A DNA stretch of 64,000 nt from JACVRW01 sp963716215 (GCA_963716215.1 OY970298.1:372001-436000), one strand, 5' to 3'; positions 30,509 through 39,935 are shown, counted from the first letter of the stretch. Translations and numbers: made by a program. The notes: generated from the sequence alone by a model not told the origin.

Positions 30509-31687
30509 GTGACCGAAACTGTGACTCACACCAACGGTGCTTCCCGCTATCAGAGCGAGAAGGTCCGCGTGGCAATCGTCGGCGTAGGCAACTGCGCCTC
30601 GTCCCTCGTCCAGGGCGTGGAGTACTACAAGGACGCCGACCCGAACCAGGCCGTCCCCGGCCTCATGCACGTGGACCTCGGCGGCTACCACGTCCGCGAC
30701 ATCGAGTTCACCGCGGCATTCGACATCGACGCCGACAAGGTCGGGAAGGACCTGTCCGAGGCGATCTGGGCGGGCCAGAACAACACGATCAAGTTCTCCG
30801 ACGTCCCGAACCTCGGCGTGCCCGTCCACCGCGGCATGACCCACGACGGTCTCGGCAAGTACCTCAAGGAGAAGATCACCAAGGCGCCCGGCGAGACCGA
30901 CGACATCATCGGGATCCTCAAGGAGACCAAGACCGACGTGGTCATCTCCTACCTGCCGGTCGGCTCCGAGCAGGCGACCAAGTGGTACGTCGAGCAGGTG
31001 CTCGAAGCCGGCTGCGGCTTCGTGAACTGCATCCCGGTGTTCATCGCCAAGGAGAACTACTGGGCCACCCGCTTCCAGAAGGCCGGACTCCCGATCATCG
31101 GCGACGACATCAAGTCCCAGGTCGGCGCGACGATCGTGCACCGCCAGCTGGCGCGCCTGTTCCACGAGCGCGGCGTGAAGCTCAAGCACACGTCGCAGCT
31201 GAACGTGGGCGGCAACATGGACTTCTACAACATGCTCGAGCGCGAGCGCCTGGAGTCCAAGAAGATCTCCAAGACGCAGGCCGTCACGTCGGTCATGGGC
31301 CTCGACCTGCCCGCCGACGACGTGCACGTGGGGCCATCCGACTACGTGCCGTGGCTGACGGACCGCAAGTGGGCGCACATCCGCCTCGAGGGCGAGGCCT
31401 TCGGCGACGTCCCGCTGATCGCCGAGATGAAGCTCGAGGTATGGGACTCCCCCAACTCGGCCGGCATCGTCATCGACGCCGTGCGCGCCTGCAAGCTCGC
31501 GCTCAACCACGGGCTGGGCGGGCCGCTCACCGGCCCGAGCGCCTACCTGATGAAGTCGCCCCCGGAGCAGCATCCGGACCCGGTCGCGCGGCAGATGACC
31601 GAGGACTTCATCGAGCAGTACGGCGGTGCGCCGAAGCTGCCCGGTCAGGCGAAGGCCACGGTCGAAGCGACGCCCGCCGAGAACTAG
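30509..31687 (+). CDS. ino1: Inositol-3-phosphate synthase
   Basis: Ino1 converts glucose-6-phosphate to inositol-3-phosphate using NAD. The 392-residue protein has the Rossmann loop VAIVGVGNCASSLVQGVEYY and the blocks HTSQLNVGGNMDFYNM and WDSPNSAGIVIDAVRACKLA. Length fits the short bacterial/archaeal type. GTG 30509 follows a GGAGGG site. With the upstream PAP2 and CDP-alcohol enzymes it forms a complete-looking route to phosphatidylinositol. Confidence 0.95.
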   Translation: MTETVTHTNGASRYQSEKVRVAIVGVGNCASSLVQGVEYYKDADPNQAVPGLMHVDLGGYHVRDIEFTAAFDIDADKVGKDLSEAIWAGQNNTIKFSDVPNLGVPVHRGMTHDGLGKYLKEKITKAPGETDDIIGILKETKTDVVISYLPVGSEQATKWYVEQVLEAGCGFVNCIPVFIAKENYWATRFQKAGLPIIGDDIKSQVGATIVHRQLARLFHERGVKLKHTSQLNVGGNMDFYNMLERERLESKKISKTQAVTSVMGLDLPADDVHVGPSDYVPWLTDRKWAHIRLEGEAFGDVPLIAEMKLEVWDSPNSAGIVIDAVRACKLALNHGLGGPLTGPSAYLMKSPPEQHPDPVARQMTEDFIEQYGGAPKLPGQAKATVEATPAEN

Positions 31688-31738
31688 GCGGCGCCCAAAC
31701 CCCTCGCGCGATCGAGCCGACTGGCAGATAATCGCGCT

Positions 31739-32638
31739 CTGGGGGAGATTTCGACCGTCATCGTCGCGTACAACTCTGGCGAGTTACTGCGCCAATGCCT
31801 CACCGCGCTGGGGGGCGGCAAGGGTGAGGTCGTCGTGGTCGACAACGGCTCGTCCGCCCAGGACCCCGGCGTCCCGAGCGGCGAGTTCCCCCACGTGCGT
31901 CTGATCGCGCTTCCGCGAAACACCGGCTTTGGAAGCGCTGCAAATGTCGGGGTGGCGGCCACCTCCGGCCAGTGGGTGCTGCTGCTGAATCCAGACGCGT
32001 GGCCCATCGGCGACGGTGTCGAGCAGCTGCTCGGCTTCGCCGCGGCCCGTCCCAGTCTCGGCGCGGTGGGACCGGTGCTGGTCGGGCCTGAGGGGGAGCC
32101 GCGCCGATCCACGATCCGGCCTCCGCTGGGCCCGGCGCCGCTCGCGCTGTGGTCCGCGTTCCCCAGGGAGGTCAGCGCCGCCTACGGCGCCTGGCGTCGG
32201 GCGACGGGCCGGCTGCGCCGACACCGCGTGCACGGGGCCGAGTTCCTGCAGGGCGCCGCGCTGCTGGTGCGGCGGAGGGCCTTCGAACAGGTGGGGGGCT
32301 TCGACGAGCGCTTCTTCATGTACGCCGAAGACGCCGACCTCTGCGCGGGGCTCCGCGAGGCGGGCTGGGGCGTCGAGCTCTGTCCGGCCGCGCGCTTCGT
32401 GCACGTCGGGGGCGGCTCGAGCGCTTCAGACGAGGCGCATTTGCGGCTCGAGCTGCTGCGCTCGTGGCTGCGCCTGATCGCGAAGATCGACGGCCTCGAA
32501 AAGGCCGAGCGAGCACGTCGCTGGACACTGTTCGCACTGCGCGTGCGAGGCGCGGCTCCGCGCGGCGCGCGCCAGCGCGCCGCAGCGTCGTGGCTCGCCT
32601 CGGGCAGCGTCACCGACCTGCTCGGCCTGCCGGAGTGA
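31739..32638 (+). CDS. GT2 family glycosyltransferase, probable CTG start
   Basis: The GT-A fold begins ISTVIVAYNSGELLRQCLTAL, then VVVVDNGSSAQDPGV and NTGFGSAANVGVAATSGQWVLLLNPDAW (the DxD-type NPD). EFLQGAALLVRRRAFEQVGGFDERFFMYAEDADLC is typical of rhamnosyltransferase-like GT2 enzymes. No ATG, GTG or TTG exists between the ino1 stop and this fold. The best start is CTG 31739, with GATAAT six bases upstream. GTG 31835 would delete the first strand and its nucleotide-binding loop. It is the first gene of the glycan locus; the stop overlaps the next gene. Confidence 0.85.
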   Translation: MGEISTVIVAYNSGELLRQCLTALGGGKGEVVVVDNGSSAQDPGVPSGEFPHVRLIALPRNTGFGSAANVGVAATSGQWVLLLNPDAWPIGDGVEQLLGFAAARPSLGAVGPVLVGPEGEPRRSTIRPPLGPAPLALWSAFPREVSAAYGAWRRATGRLRRHRVHGAEFLQGAALLVRRRAFEQVGGFDERFFMYAEDADLCAGLREAGWGVELCPAARFVHVGGGSSASDEAHLRLELLRSWLRLIAKIDGLEKAERARRWTLFALRVRGAAPRGARQRAAASWLASGSVTDLLGLPE

Positions 32639-34071
32639 CCTCAGCGTCTCCGCTGGAGCTCCTGCATCCGTCTGGGCGCGTGGAGCGCGTCCTGGTGGCT
32701 GGAGAGAGCTGTCCCCCCGCGCTCATCCCGCCCGAGGCGGCGCACGAGGGCGCGACGGTGGACCTGGTGCTGATCGCTCCCTCCCGGGCCGAGCTCGGCC
32801 GTCGCGGGTGGCTGGAGCGCGCAACGCGGGACGCGGCCGCCAGGCTCGCGGAGGACGGCGTGGCGTACGCCCTCCTGCCGCGAACGACCCGCTTCGCGGC
32901 GTGGCGTCGGCTGCGCGAGGCGGGCCTGGTGGTCGAGGGTTGCATCGCTCACCTGCCCAGCACTGGGTCGCCGCGCTATCTGCTGCCCCTGGAGGCCCGG
33001 GCGTGGCGCCACGCCATGGCGCACGTGATCAGCTCCCGGCCACAGGCCCGCCGCGCGCTCGCGGCAATGCGGGCGATGCCGGCGGGCGAGGCGGTACTGG
33101 CGGCCGCCCTCCCGTCAGTCGCGCTGGTCGCGCGGCATCCAGGAGCGCCACGACTGGCCGCGTGGATAGCGGCCCTGGGTGATCAGGCGCGACCGGTCAC
33201 GCAGACTGTGGTGGCGAGCAGCTGGCGCGGAGGCGGCGGGCCAGCCGTGATGCTCTGCTTCGCCGGCGGCGAAGACCGCCCCTGGGGCATCGCAAAGGTT
33301 GCACCGGGCGGCTCGGATGAAGCAGAGCTGATCGAGCAGCTGGGAGACCGCGCGCGGGCCGCTGGGGCTCGCGTTCCGCGCGTGCTCGCCTCCCGGTCGG
33401 GGGACGGCCGAGCCGCCCTCCTCGAGACGGTCCTCGACGGCCGCCCCGCGGCCGAGTTGCTCGCCCGCTCGCCAAACCGGTTCGCTGCCGTGGCAGAGAC
33501 GATCACCGACTGGCAGGTCCGCTGGAACCGCGAGACCGCCATGGCGGGCGAACGCTTCCATGACGAGCTGCTGGTCCCGGCCCGCGAGCTAGGCGACGTC
33601 CTGCCCGACGGCTACTCCGGCTGGCTCGCGCAGCGCTGCGCTGACCGCGCCGGCGCCGAGCCGCCACTCGTCGCGCGTCACAACGACCTGACGATGTGGA
33701 ACGTCCTGCTGGACGCCGCGGGGACGATCGGGGTGCTCGACTGGGCCGAGGCGGAGGCGACCGGGCTACCGCTCACGGACTTCTTCTACTCCGTCGCAGA
33801 CGCGGCAGCCGCGTGCGACGGCTACCGCGACCGGCTCGCCGCCGTGCGTGACTGCTTCGGCGACGAGGGGTCGCGCGCCGACACTGTGGCTCGGCTCCAG
33901 GAGCGCCTGCGAATGGGGCTGCGGCTCGGCCCAGAGTCCGTGGAGCTGAGCTTCCACGCATGCTGGTTGCAACACGCGCGCAACGAGCAGCGCCGCGCCG
34001 TCGCCTCCGGCGGCGAGTTCCTCGCCATCGCGCGCTGGGCTGCGCTGCGAGCGCTAGGGGAGCCGACGTGA
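32635..34071 (+). CDS. Aminoglycoside phosphotransferase/kinase-like protein of the glycan locus
   Basis: The protein has about 478 residues from GTG 32635. The first 200 residues are a methyltransferase-like or unassigned region. The C-terminal half is kinase-like (APH fold), with the catalytic loop LVARHNDLTMWNVLLD and the metal-binding GVLDWAEAEATGLPLTDFFY. Such kinase-like proteins occur in sugar and polysaccharide clusters, where they may phosphorylate a sugar or lipid intermediate. The target is unknown. The gene overlaps both neighbours by four bases, so it is firmly in the operon. Confidence 0.7.
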   Translation: MTSASPLELLHPSGRVERVLVAGESCPPALIPPEAAHEGATVDLVLIAPSRAELGRRGWLERATRDAAARLAEDGVAYALLPRTTRFAAWRRLREAGLVVEGCIAHLPSTGSPRYLLPLEARAWRHAMAHVISSRPQARRALAAMRAMPAGEAVLAAALPSVALVARHPGAPRLAAWIAALGDQARPVTQTVVASSWRGGGGPAVMLCFAGGEDRPWGIAKVAPGGSDEAELIEQLGDRARAAGARVPRVLASRSGDGRAALLETVLDGRPAAELLARSPNRFAAVAETITDWQVRWNRETAMAGERFHDELLVPARELGDVLPDGYSGWLAQRCADRAGAEPPLVARHNDLTMWNVLLDAAGTIGVLDWAEAEATGLPLTDFFYSVADAAAACDGYRDRLAAVRDCFGDEGSRADTVARLQERLRMGLRLGPESVELSFHACWLQHARNEQRRAVASGGEFLAIARWAALRALGEPT

Positions 34072-35288
34072 CAGCACCGCCGCGACGGCGCGTGCTGTGC
34101 CTGCTGCCGTTCCCCCCAGACCCTGACGGCAAGCACGGCGCGGCGCGCATGACCGGGCAGTTGCTCCACAGCCTGGCGGGCTCGCACGACATAGCAGCGC
34201 TTCACCTGCGGGCCCGCGAGGAGCCGCCGCTCGATCCTGCGCTGAGGGACAGACTGGCGCTCGTCGTGCAGGTCGACCGGCCCTCTCTCGAAGGGGGTGG
34301 CAGCACGCTGCGGGCGCTGCGCCGCGCTCGCGGGCTGCTCGGCGGCACGCCGACATGGGCGATGGACTGGGCCGTTCCGGAGTTCGCGCGGACGGTGCGC
34401 GATATCGCGGCCGAGTGGCGGCCGGACGTGATCCAGGCAGAGCTGCACATCATGGGTCAGTACCTGAGCGACCTCACGCAACCCACCGTCCTGGTCGAGC
34501 ACGACCCGGGTGCGGCCTCCGCCGCCGGCCTCGCCGTGTGGGAGCGCGGCGCCCGCAGCGTGGGTCGCCGCGTTGACGCCGCGGTCTGGCGGCAGTACGA
34601 GGCACGCGTGCTCATGACCGCCGATGCGGTGGTCGCATTCACGGAGGCCGACCGCAGCGCGCTGTCCGCACTCGCACCCGCCGCCCGCGTGATCCGAATC
34701 GCGCCCGGCATCGCGATCCCGGCCCAACCCAGCGATCCCGTCGGAACCGACCCGCCGCGAGTGCTGTTTCTGGGCAGCTTCGTGCACCCACCCAACGTCG
34801 AGGCGGCGACCCGGCTCGCACGTGTCATCTTCCCGCCCGTCCGCGCGCGGCTGCCCAACACCGTCCTCGAGATTGTCGGCGACGCTCCGCCCCTGGAGGT
34901 CCGCGCCCTCGCTGGCGAGGGTGTGGTCGTGACCGGTGGGATCGCCGATACCGCTCCGTACCTGGAGCAGGCCGCTGTCGTGGCGGCACCGCTGCGACTC
35001 GGCGGCGGCATGCGCGTGAAGGTGCTCGAGGCGCTCGCGGCCGGCAAGGCGCTGGTGGCGACGCCGCGTGCCGTGGCCGGAATCGAGCTCGTGCCGGGGA
35101 CCCATGCGCTGGTCGCGGACACCGACACCGAGCTCGCCGATCACCTGATCGCCCTGCTCGAGCGCGCGGATCGGCGCCGCCAGCTGGGGAACGCCGCACG
35201 GGAGTGGGCGACCGCACATCTGGGCTGGGAGCATGCGACCGCCGCTTACGGGCGCCTCTACTCGGATCTGTTGGGCGGCGACCGATGA
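34068..35288 (+). CDS. GT4 family glycosyltransferase
   Basis: The protein has about 406 residues from GTG 34068. The N-terminal Rossmann domain begins VLCLLPFPPDPDGKHGAARM. The C-terminal GT-B half has VLFLGSFVHPPNVEAATRLARVIFP and the donor-site region APLRLGGGMRVKVLEALAAGKALVATPRAVAGIEL, whose E-A-L-A corresponds to the conserved Glu region. Such enzymes use nucleotide-activated sugars in the cytoplasm. It overlaps its neighbours by four bases each. Confidence 0.88.
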   Translation: MTAPPRRRVLCLLPFPPDPDGKHGAARMTGQLLHSLAGSHDIAALHLRAREEPPLDPALRDRLALVVQVDRPSLEGGGSTLRALRRARGLLGGTPTWAMDWAVPEFARTVRDIAAEWRPDVIQAELHIMGQYLSDLTQPTVLVEHDPGAASAAGLAVWERGARSVGRRVDAAVWRQYEARVLMTADAVVAFTEADRSALSALAPAARVIRIAPGIAIPAQPSDPVGTDPPRVLFLGSFVHPPNVEAATRLARVIFPPVRARLPNTVLEIVGDAPPLEVRALAGEGVVVTGGIADTAPYLEQAAVVAAPLRLGGGMRVKVLEALAAGKALVATPRAVAGIELVPGTHALVADTDTELADHLIALLERADRRRQLGNAAREWATAHLGWEHATAAYGRLYSDLLGGDR

Positions 35289-36412
35289 AGCCCCGCATCG
35301 TGCTCGTCGGCTGGCGCCTGGGCGGGGAGCTCGAGGAGGTCATCCGCCGGGGCCACGCCCGCTTCGAGTACACGGTGCTCTCGATGGATCTCGACGAGCG
35401 CCTGCGCCCGCTGGTCGAGTGGCGCCGGATGCCACGCCCCCGATTCGGCTCGTTTCGCCTGGGCTGGTTGGTCTTCTTCGGGCTCGGAGGCGTTCGCCTC
35501 CGGAGACTCCGTGCTGATCTGGTCCACACCATCGGCCCGCTGCCGGTCGTGCCCAATCGCGTCCACGCCAACACCGTGACCTTCTGTCACGCCGCCTACG
35601 ACGAGGCGACCGCGGGCAACCCGCTGAAGGGCAGTTCGAGCACGATCGGCTGGAGGATCGGCCAGCGATTCACGCTCGCCCTCGAACGCTGGTGGTTCCG
35701 TCGCGCCGTACGCTTCCTCGTGGCGCTGTCGGAGGGGAGCGCGGCCGACCTCAGGCGGTTCTATCCCGGCGCTCGTGTGGTGGTCGCGCCCCGCGGGATC
35801 GATCTGGACCGCTTCTCACCCGACGCGGCGGATGGCCGCCGGTTTCGAGCCGAGCTTGGAGTGCCGCCGGATGCGCTGGTCGCGCTGTTCGTGGACCAGC
35901 AGCACCGCCCGCTGAAGGGTCTCGACGTCGCGATCCGCGCCTTCGCGGCGGTCACGAGATCGGGCGGTCCCGACCTGCTCTGGGTGGTGGGCGCGGGACA
36001 CGAGCGCCACGCGGACCTAGCCCGCGAGCTAGGGGTCGGCGATCGTGTGCACTTCCTGGGGTACACCGCGGAGGTCGAACGTTGTTACCGCGCCGCGGAC
36101 ATGTTCGTGCTTCCGACGGTCTACGAGGCGTTCTGCCGAGCGGCCCACGAGGCCGCGGCATGCGGGCTGCCGGTTGTGGCCACGCCAGTCAACGGGATCC
36201 GAGAGCTAGTGGGCGACGACGAGGCCGGAGTGCTCGCGCGACGCGATCCGGCCGATGTGGCGCGGGCGCTCGTCGCATTGTCGAGCGACGCCGATCGGCG
36301 AGCACGCATGGGCCAGGTCGCGCGCGAACGCGCCGGCGCCTTCGACCAGCGGGCGGCCGCGGAGCGCATCCTCGCGCTGCACGAATCGCTGCTGGCTAGC
36401 CGGCCCGGCTGA
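35285..36412 (+). CDS. GT4 family glycosyltransferase
   Basis: The protein has 375 residues from ATG 35285. The GT-B fold shows VVVAPRGIDLDRFSPD, then ALVALFVDQQHRPLKGLDVAIRA, and the donor-binding ADMFVLPTVYEAFCRAAHEAAACGLPVVATPVNGIREL (E-x7-E type). It resembles capsule and O-antigen glycosyltransferases. The last 17 bases overlap the convergent ABC ATPase gene, which ends this first block of plus-strand glycan genes. Confidence 0.9.
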   Translation: MKPRIVLVGWRLGGELEEVIRRGHARFEYTVLSMDLDERLRPLVEWRRMPRPRFGSFRLGWLVFFGLGGVRLRRLRADLVHTIGPLPVVPNRVHANTVTFCHAAYDEATAGNPLKGSSSTIGWRIGQRFTLALERWWFRRAVRFLVALSEGSAADLRRFYPGARVVVAPRGIDLDRFSPDAADGRRFRAELGVPPDALVALFVDQQHRPLKGLDVAIRAFAAVTRSGGPDLLWVVGAGHERHADLARELGVGDRVHFLGYTAEVERCYRAADMFVLPTVYEAFCRAAHEAAACGLPVVATPVNGIRELVGDDEAGVLARRDPADVARALVALSSDADRRARMGQVARERAGAFDQRAAAERILALHESLLASRPG

Positions 36413-37121
36413 GGTAGGCCCGCCTGACCTCATCGAAGGGGCCGTCCGCCGCAACGACGCCCTCCTCGAGCCAGATCGCCCTCTGGCAGAAGGTCGCTAG
36501 CAGCGGGTGGTCGTGGCCGGCCGCGACCACAACGCCCCCGTCGCCGAGAGCAGCGTGAGCACGCTCCGCGACGATCTGGCGGAACTCGTGATCGAGCGCC
36601 TCGTGGACCTCGTCGAGCACGAGGATGTCGGGATCTGTGTAGTCGGCGACGGCGAAGCCTAAGCGCGCCTTCATCCCCTCCGAGTAGCTCAGCACCGGCC
36701 GGTCAAAGGCGTCCTCGAGATGGGTCCCGTGCTCGATCTCGCCCAGTGCGGCCTCCGACTGCGCTCGCGACATCCCCGCGAGCACTCCCAGGAGGCTCGC
36801 GTTCTCTCGTCCGGTGAGCAGGCCCTGCAGGCCGGCCTCGGTCGAGAGAAGCGAGCCCACGCGGCCGTCGACCTGGAGACGACCGGCGTCCGGGCTCAAC
36901 ACGCCCGCGACAAGGCGCAGCACCGTCGTCTTACCGGACCCGCTGGGTCCGATCAGGGCCACGCCCTCGCCCGGGCCGATCGTGAGGTCCACATCATGGA
37001 GACCCCAGGTCTCCGTTCCCTTGCGGCGCAGGCGCGCGAGCGCGGGGGTGACCGCGCGCTGGTGGCGATCGAACATGAAGCGCACGCCCACACCCTCCGC
37101 CCGTATCGACACGGGCCGCAT
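36396..37121 (-). CDS. ABC-2 polysaccharide exporter ATPase (Wzt/TagH-like)
   Basis: The protein has 241 residues. It has Walker A IGPSGSGKTT, signature LSYSEGMKARLGFAVA (the YSxGMxARLxF form diagnostic of capsule/O-antigen/teichoic-acid exporters), Walker B ILVLDEVHEALD and H-loop AGHDHPLL. The C-terminal glycan-binding domain of long Wzt proteins is missing, as in TagH-short or KpsT types. ATG 37121 overlaps the permease stop (TGATG). Together they export a lipid-linked glycan made by the surrounding glycosyltransferases. Confidence 0.9.
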   Translation of the reverse strand: MRPVSIRAEGVGVRFMFDRHQRAVTPALARLRRKGTETWGLHDVDLTIGPGEGVALIGPSGSGKTTVLRLVAGVLSPDAGRLQVDGRVGSLLSTEAGLQGLLTGRENASLLGVLAGMSRAQSEAALGEIEHGTHLEDAFDRPVLSYSEGMKARLGFAVADYTDPDILVLDEVHEALDHEFRQIVAERAHAALGDGGVVVAAGHDHPLLATFCQRAIWLEEGVVAADGPFDEVRRAYLSRAG

Positions 37122-37963
37122 CAGGGCTCCATGATCTTCGCGAACTGCCGCTGCTCGGAGCGGAACAGCGGGATGAACACGGCCAGCAGAAGCACGCCGA
37201 GCACAGCTGGATAGAGCAGCTCGAAGACGCCCGGAGCGTCGCCGTACAGCAGCACGTCGCGGTACGACTCGAACAGGCCGGTCATCGGATTGATCAGGAG
37301 CAGGTCGTGCGCGGTCCCCGAGATCTGCGAGAGGGGCACCAGGCCGGGTGCGATGAAGAACAGCACCCGCACGAAGCTCATCACGAAGGTCCCGATCTCC
37401 GGCATCCAGATCCCCAGCAGTGCGGCGGGGTAGGCCACCCCGACGGCGAGCACGAGCGTGACCGCGATCGTGACCGGAAGCCACAGGATCGCCGGCGTCG
37501 GCGCCACACCGTAGACCGCCATCATCAGCGCGAGCAGCAGCAGGCTGGCGCCGAAGGCGACCGTCTCGGTGAGCGCCCCGGAGAGGGGCAGCAGCGTCCG
37601 GTTGAAGCCCATGTTGAGCACGATCGAGCGACGGGCCGCGACAGCGCTCATGGCGTTGACTATGGTGGTCGTGAAGAGCTGAAAGGGGATGACGGCGCAG
37701 GCGAGGCTTAGGCCCGGCGCCTCACCCGGACGGTCGAGGACCAGAGTCACGAGGACCAGGTAGACGCCGACGAGCGCGAAGGGATCGGCAATCCACTTGA
37801 CGAGCCGCCATCCCCCCCGGCCGTACCTGACCTTGAGGTCGCTGATCGTGAGCGAGATCAGGACGTCCCAGGTCATGCGCCAGGTCGAGACGGCGCCGAC
37901 GCCCAGGGAGCTCCTGGCCGGCGTGGCGTCCTGGACCTGCGCGGACATGTCCGAGGAGGCCAT
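37121..37963 (-). CDS. ABC-2 polysaccharide exporter permease (Wzm/TagG-like)
   Basis: The protein has 280 residues and six membrane segments. The N-terminal cytoplasmic stretch TWDVLISLTISDLKVRYGRGGWRLVKWIADP is the family hallmark (LKxRYKxSxLGxxWxxxxP-like). A later block, PGLVPLSQISGTAHDLLLINPMTGLFESYRDVLLYG, is typical of Wzm/TagG. TATTCT ends seven bases before ATG 37963. It diverges from the GT2 gene at 37996 across 32 bases. Confidence 0.9.
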   Translation of the reverse strand: MASSDMSAQVQDATPARSSLGVGAVSTWRMTWDVLISLTISDLKVRYGRGGWRLVKWIADPFALVGVYLVLVTLVLDRPGEAPGLSLACAVIPFQLFTTTIVNAMSAVAARRSIVLNMGFNRTLLPLSGALTETVAFGASLLLLALMMAVYGVAPTPAILWLPVTIAVTLVLAVGVAYPAALLGIWMPEIGTFVMSFVRVLFFIAPGLVPLSQISGTAHDLLLINPMTGLFESYRDVLLYGDAPGVFELLYPAVLGVLLLAVFIPLFRSEQRQFAKIMEP

Positions 37964-37970
37964 CCGGGCC

Positions 37971-37976
37971 AGAATA
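37971..37976 (-). promoter_or_regulatory. TANNNT -10 element for the exporter operon
   Basis: TATTCT on the minus strand ends seven bases before ATG 37963. Confidence 0.45.
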
Positions 37977-37995
37977 GGGCCAACCCACTGAGCCG

Positions 37996-38997
37996 GTGAC
38001 CGGTCGCTCTGATTTCCGTCCGGCGATCCCGCCCGTGGCCGGCATGGGGAACCGCCCGCTCTGGTCGGTGATGATCCCGACGCATGACTGCGCCGGGTAT
38101 CTGCGCGAAACCCTCGCGGCCGTGCTGGCTCAGGACCCTGGGCCCGCGCGAATGCAGATCGAGGTCGTGGACGACGCCTCCTCGGATGATCCGGAGGCCG
38201 TAGTCGAACAGCTCGGCGGCGGCCGGGTGAGCTTCTTCCGCCAGCCCCAGAACGTCGGGCACACGGCGAACTTCAACACCTGCCTGCGCCGTTCCCAAGG
38301 CCGCCTCGTGCACCTGCTGCACGGAGATGACTGCGTGCGGAGCGGTTTCTACGAGGCGATGTCCCAGGTCCTAGAGGACGCCCAGGGGGCCGGCGCCGCC
38401 TTCTGCCGCTACATCGCGATGGACGAGACCGGTTCCTGGACGGGCATCTCCACCCTGGAGCAACGATCCGCCGGCGTCCTCGACGACTGGCTCGAACGGA
38501 TCGCCGTGGGACAGCGACTGCAGACTCCCTGCATGGTCGTGCGGCGGGAGGTCTACGAGCGACTCGGCGGGTTCGATGGGCGCCCGGCGGGCGTGGGAGA
38601 AGACTGGGAGATGTGGGTGCGCATCGCCGCCTCCTACCCGGTCGCCTATCTCCCGGAGCCGCTCGCGCTCTACCGCGTGCACTCGCCGTCGCTGAGCGGG
38701 CGCATGCTGCGCACCGGCGAGAACGTGCGCGATCTGCGGCTGGTGATCGAGATCAACCGCACACACCTCCCGCCCGCTCGCTCAGACGAGCTCTCGCGGA
38801 TGGCACTGCGCGAGACGGCGACGACGTGTCTGCGGCGGGCGCGCCGGCTGCTGCGACACGGCGAGGTCGCCGGAATGTGGGCGCAGGTCCGCGAAGCAGT
38901 CCGATCGGATCGCTCGCCCCGTGTGCTGGCCGAGGCGGGCGCGGTCGTGGCCATGCGCCTGATGCTGCCGCTGATGGGCAGAGCGCGGGCGAGATGA
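37996..38997 (+). CDS. GT2 family glycosyltransferase
   Basis: The protein has 333 residues from GTG 37996. It shows SVMIPTHDCAGYLRETLAAVLAQ, IEVVDDASSDDP and LVHLLHGDDCV (the DxD region), then GGFDGRPAGVGEDWEMWVRIA with the conserved ED of GT2 enzymes, and ends in a basic helix. It begins the second plus-strand block of the glycan locus, divergent from the exporter genes. Sugar specificity is unknown. Its stop overlaps the next GT2. Confidence 0.88.
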   Translation: MTGRSDFRPAIPPVAGMGNRPLWSVMIPTHDCAGYLRETLAAVLAQDPGPARMQIEVVDDASSDDPEAVVEQLGGGRVSFFRQPQNVGHTANFNTCLRRSQGRLVHLLHGDDCVRSGFYEAMSQVLEDAQGAGAAFCRYIAMDETGSWTGISTLEQRSAGVLDDWLERIAVGQRLQTPCMVVRREVYERLGGFDGRPAGVGEDWEMWVRIAASYPVAYLPEPLALYRVHSPSLSGRMLRTGENVRDLRLVIEINRTHLPPARSDELSRMALRETATTCLRRARRLLRHGEVAGMWAQVREAVRSDRSPRVLAEAGAVVAMRLMLPLMGRARAR

Positions 38998-39935
38998 CCG
39001 CGGTGAGGCGCGCCGACATCAGCGTGGCGATTGCCACCCGCGACCGCCCCCACAGCCTGGCCCGTTGCCTGGAATCCCTGCGGGTCGGTCGCGCGCTGCC
39101 CACGGAGATCGTGGTCGCGGATCAGAGCTCGACCCCCGAGACCAGGGCAATCGTCTCGAGCGCCGACCGACCCGAGCTTCCGGTGCGGTGGGTGGACGGC
39201 GGCTCCGGCGGCCTCGCCGGCGGCCAGAACAGCGCCTTTGCGTTGACTTCGACGCCGGTGGTGGCGGTGCTGGACGACGACTGCGTCGCGGATGCCGCCT
39301 GGATCGAGGCGTTGGAGCGATCGTTCGCAGGGGATCCCGAGATGACCCTGGTCGGCGGCCGGGTGCTGTCCCTCCCGGGCGTGGGCGAGCGGGTCTTCGC
39401 CGTCGCCGCGCGCACGAGCGCGACTCGCCGCGTGTTCACGGGTGCCTCGTCGCCATGGAACGTCGGCAGCGGCAACAACTTCGCGATCCGCCGCGACTGG
39501 TTCGATCGCATCGGAGGGTGCGACGAACGCCTGGGCCCGGGCACGCCGGGCCAGGGCGCGCTCGACATCGACCTCTTCTATCGGGTGCTGAGGGCGGGTG
39601 GCCGGGCGCTGTACGACCCGGACGCCGTGGTCCACCACGAGCCTGCCTCCCGACGCGGCCGGTTGGAGCGCCGGAGACCGTACGGTTACGGAATGGGTGT
39701 GGCGTGCGGTCTGCGCCTACGCGAGGGCGACAGGCGGGCGATCGTCCTGCTCTGCGGCTGGATCGGGCTGCGCCTACGCGTGCTGACGTCAGCCCTGGTC
39801 ACCGGCCGTCCGGATGCGCTGCACGAGGAGGCGCTCGTGCTGAGCGGAACCGCCGCGGGCGTCGTGCACGGCCTGCGGCAGCCGGTTAGACGCCGCGATG
39901 GTTTGCCCGCGGCCCGTCGAACGGAGGGATGGTGA
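38994..39935 (+). CDS. GT2 family glycosyltransferase
   Basis: From ATG 38994 it has 313 residues. It shows ISVAIATRDRPHSLARCLESL, EIVVADQSSTPET and VVAVLDDDCVADAAWIEAL (DDD metal site). GSGNNFAIRRDWFDRIGGCDERLGPGTPGQGALDID is characteristic of a GT2 subgroup with an acidic acceptor-site loop. The longer frame upstream is a shadow. It overlaps the genes on both sides. Confidence 0.88.
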   Translation: MTAVRRADISVAIATRDRPHSLARCLESLRVGRALPTEIVVADQSSTPETRAIVSSADRPELPVRWVDGGSGGLAGGQNSAFALTSTPVVAVLDDDCVADAAWIEALERSFAGDPEMTLVGGRVLSLPGVGERVFAVAARTSATRRVFTGASSPWNVGSGNNFAIRRDWFDRIGGCDERLGPGTPGQGALDIDLFYRVLRAGGRALYDPDAVVHHEPASRRGRLERRRPYGYGMGVACGLRLREGDRRAIVLLCGWIGLRLRVLTSALVTGRPDALHEEALVLSGTAAGVVHGLRQPVRRRDGLPAARRTEGW

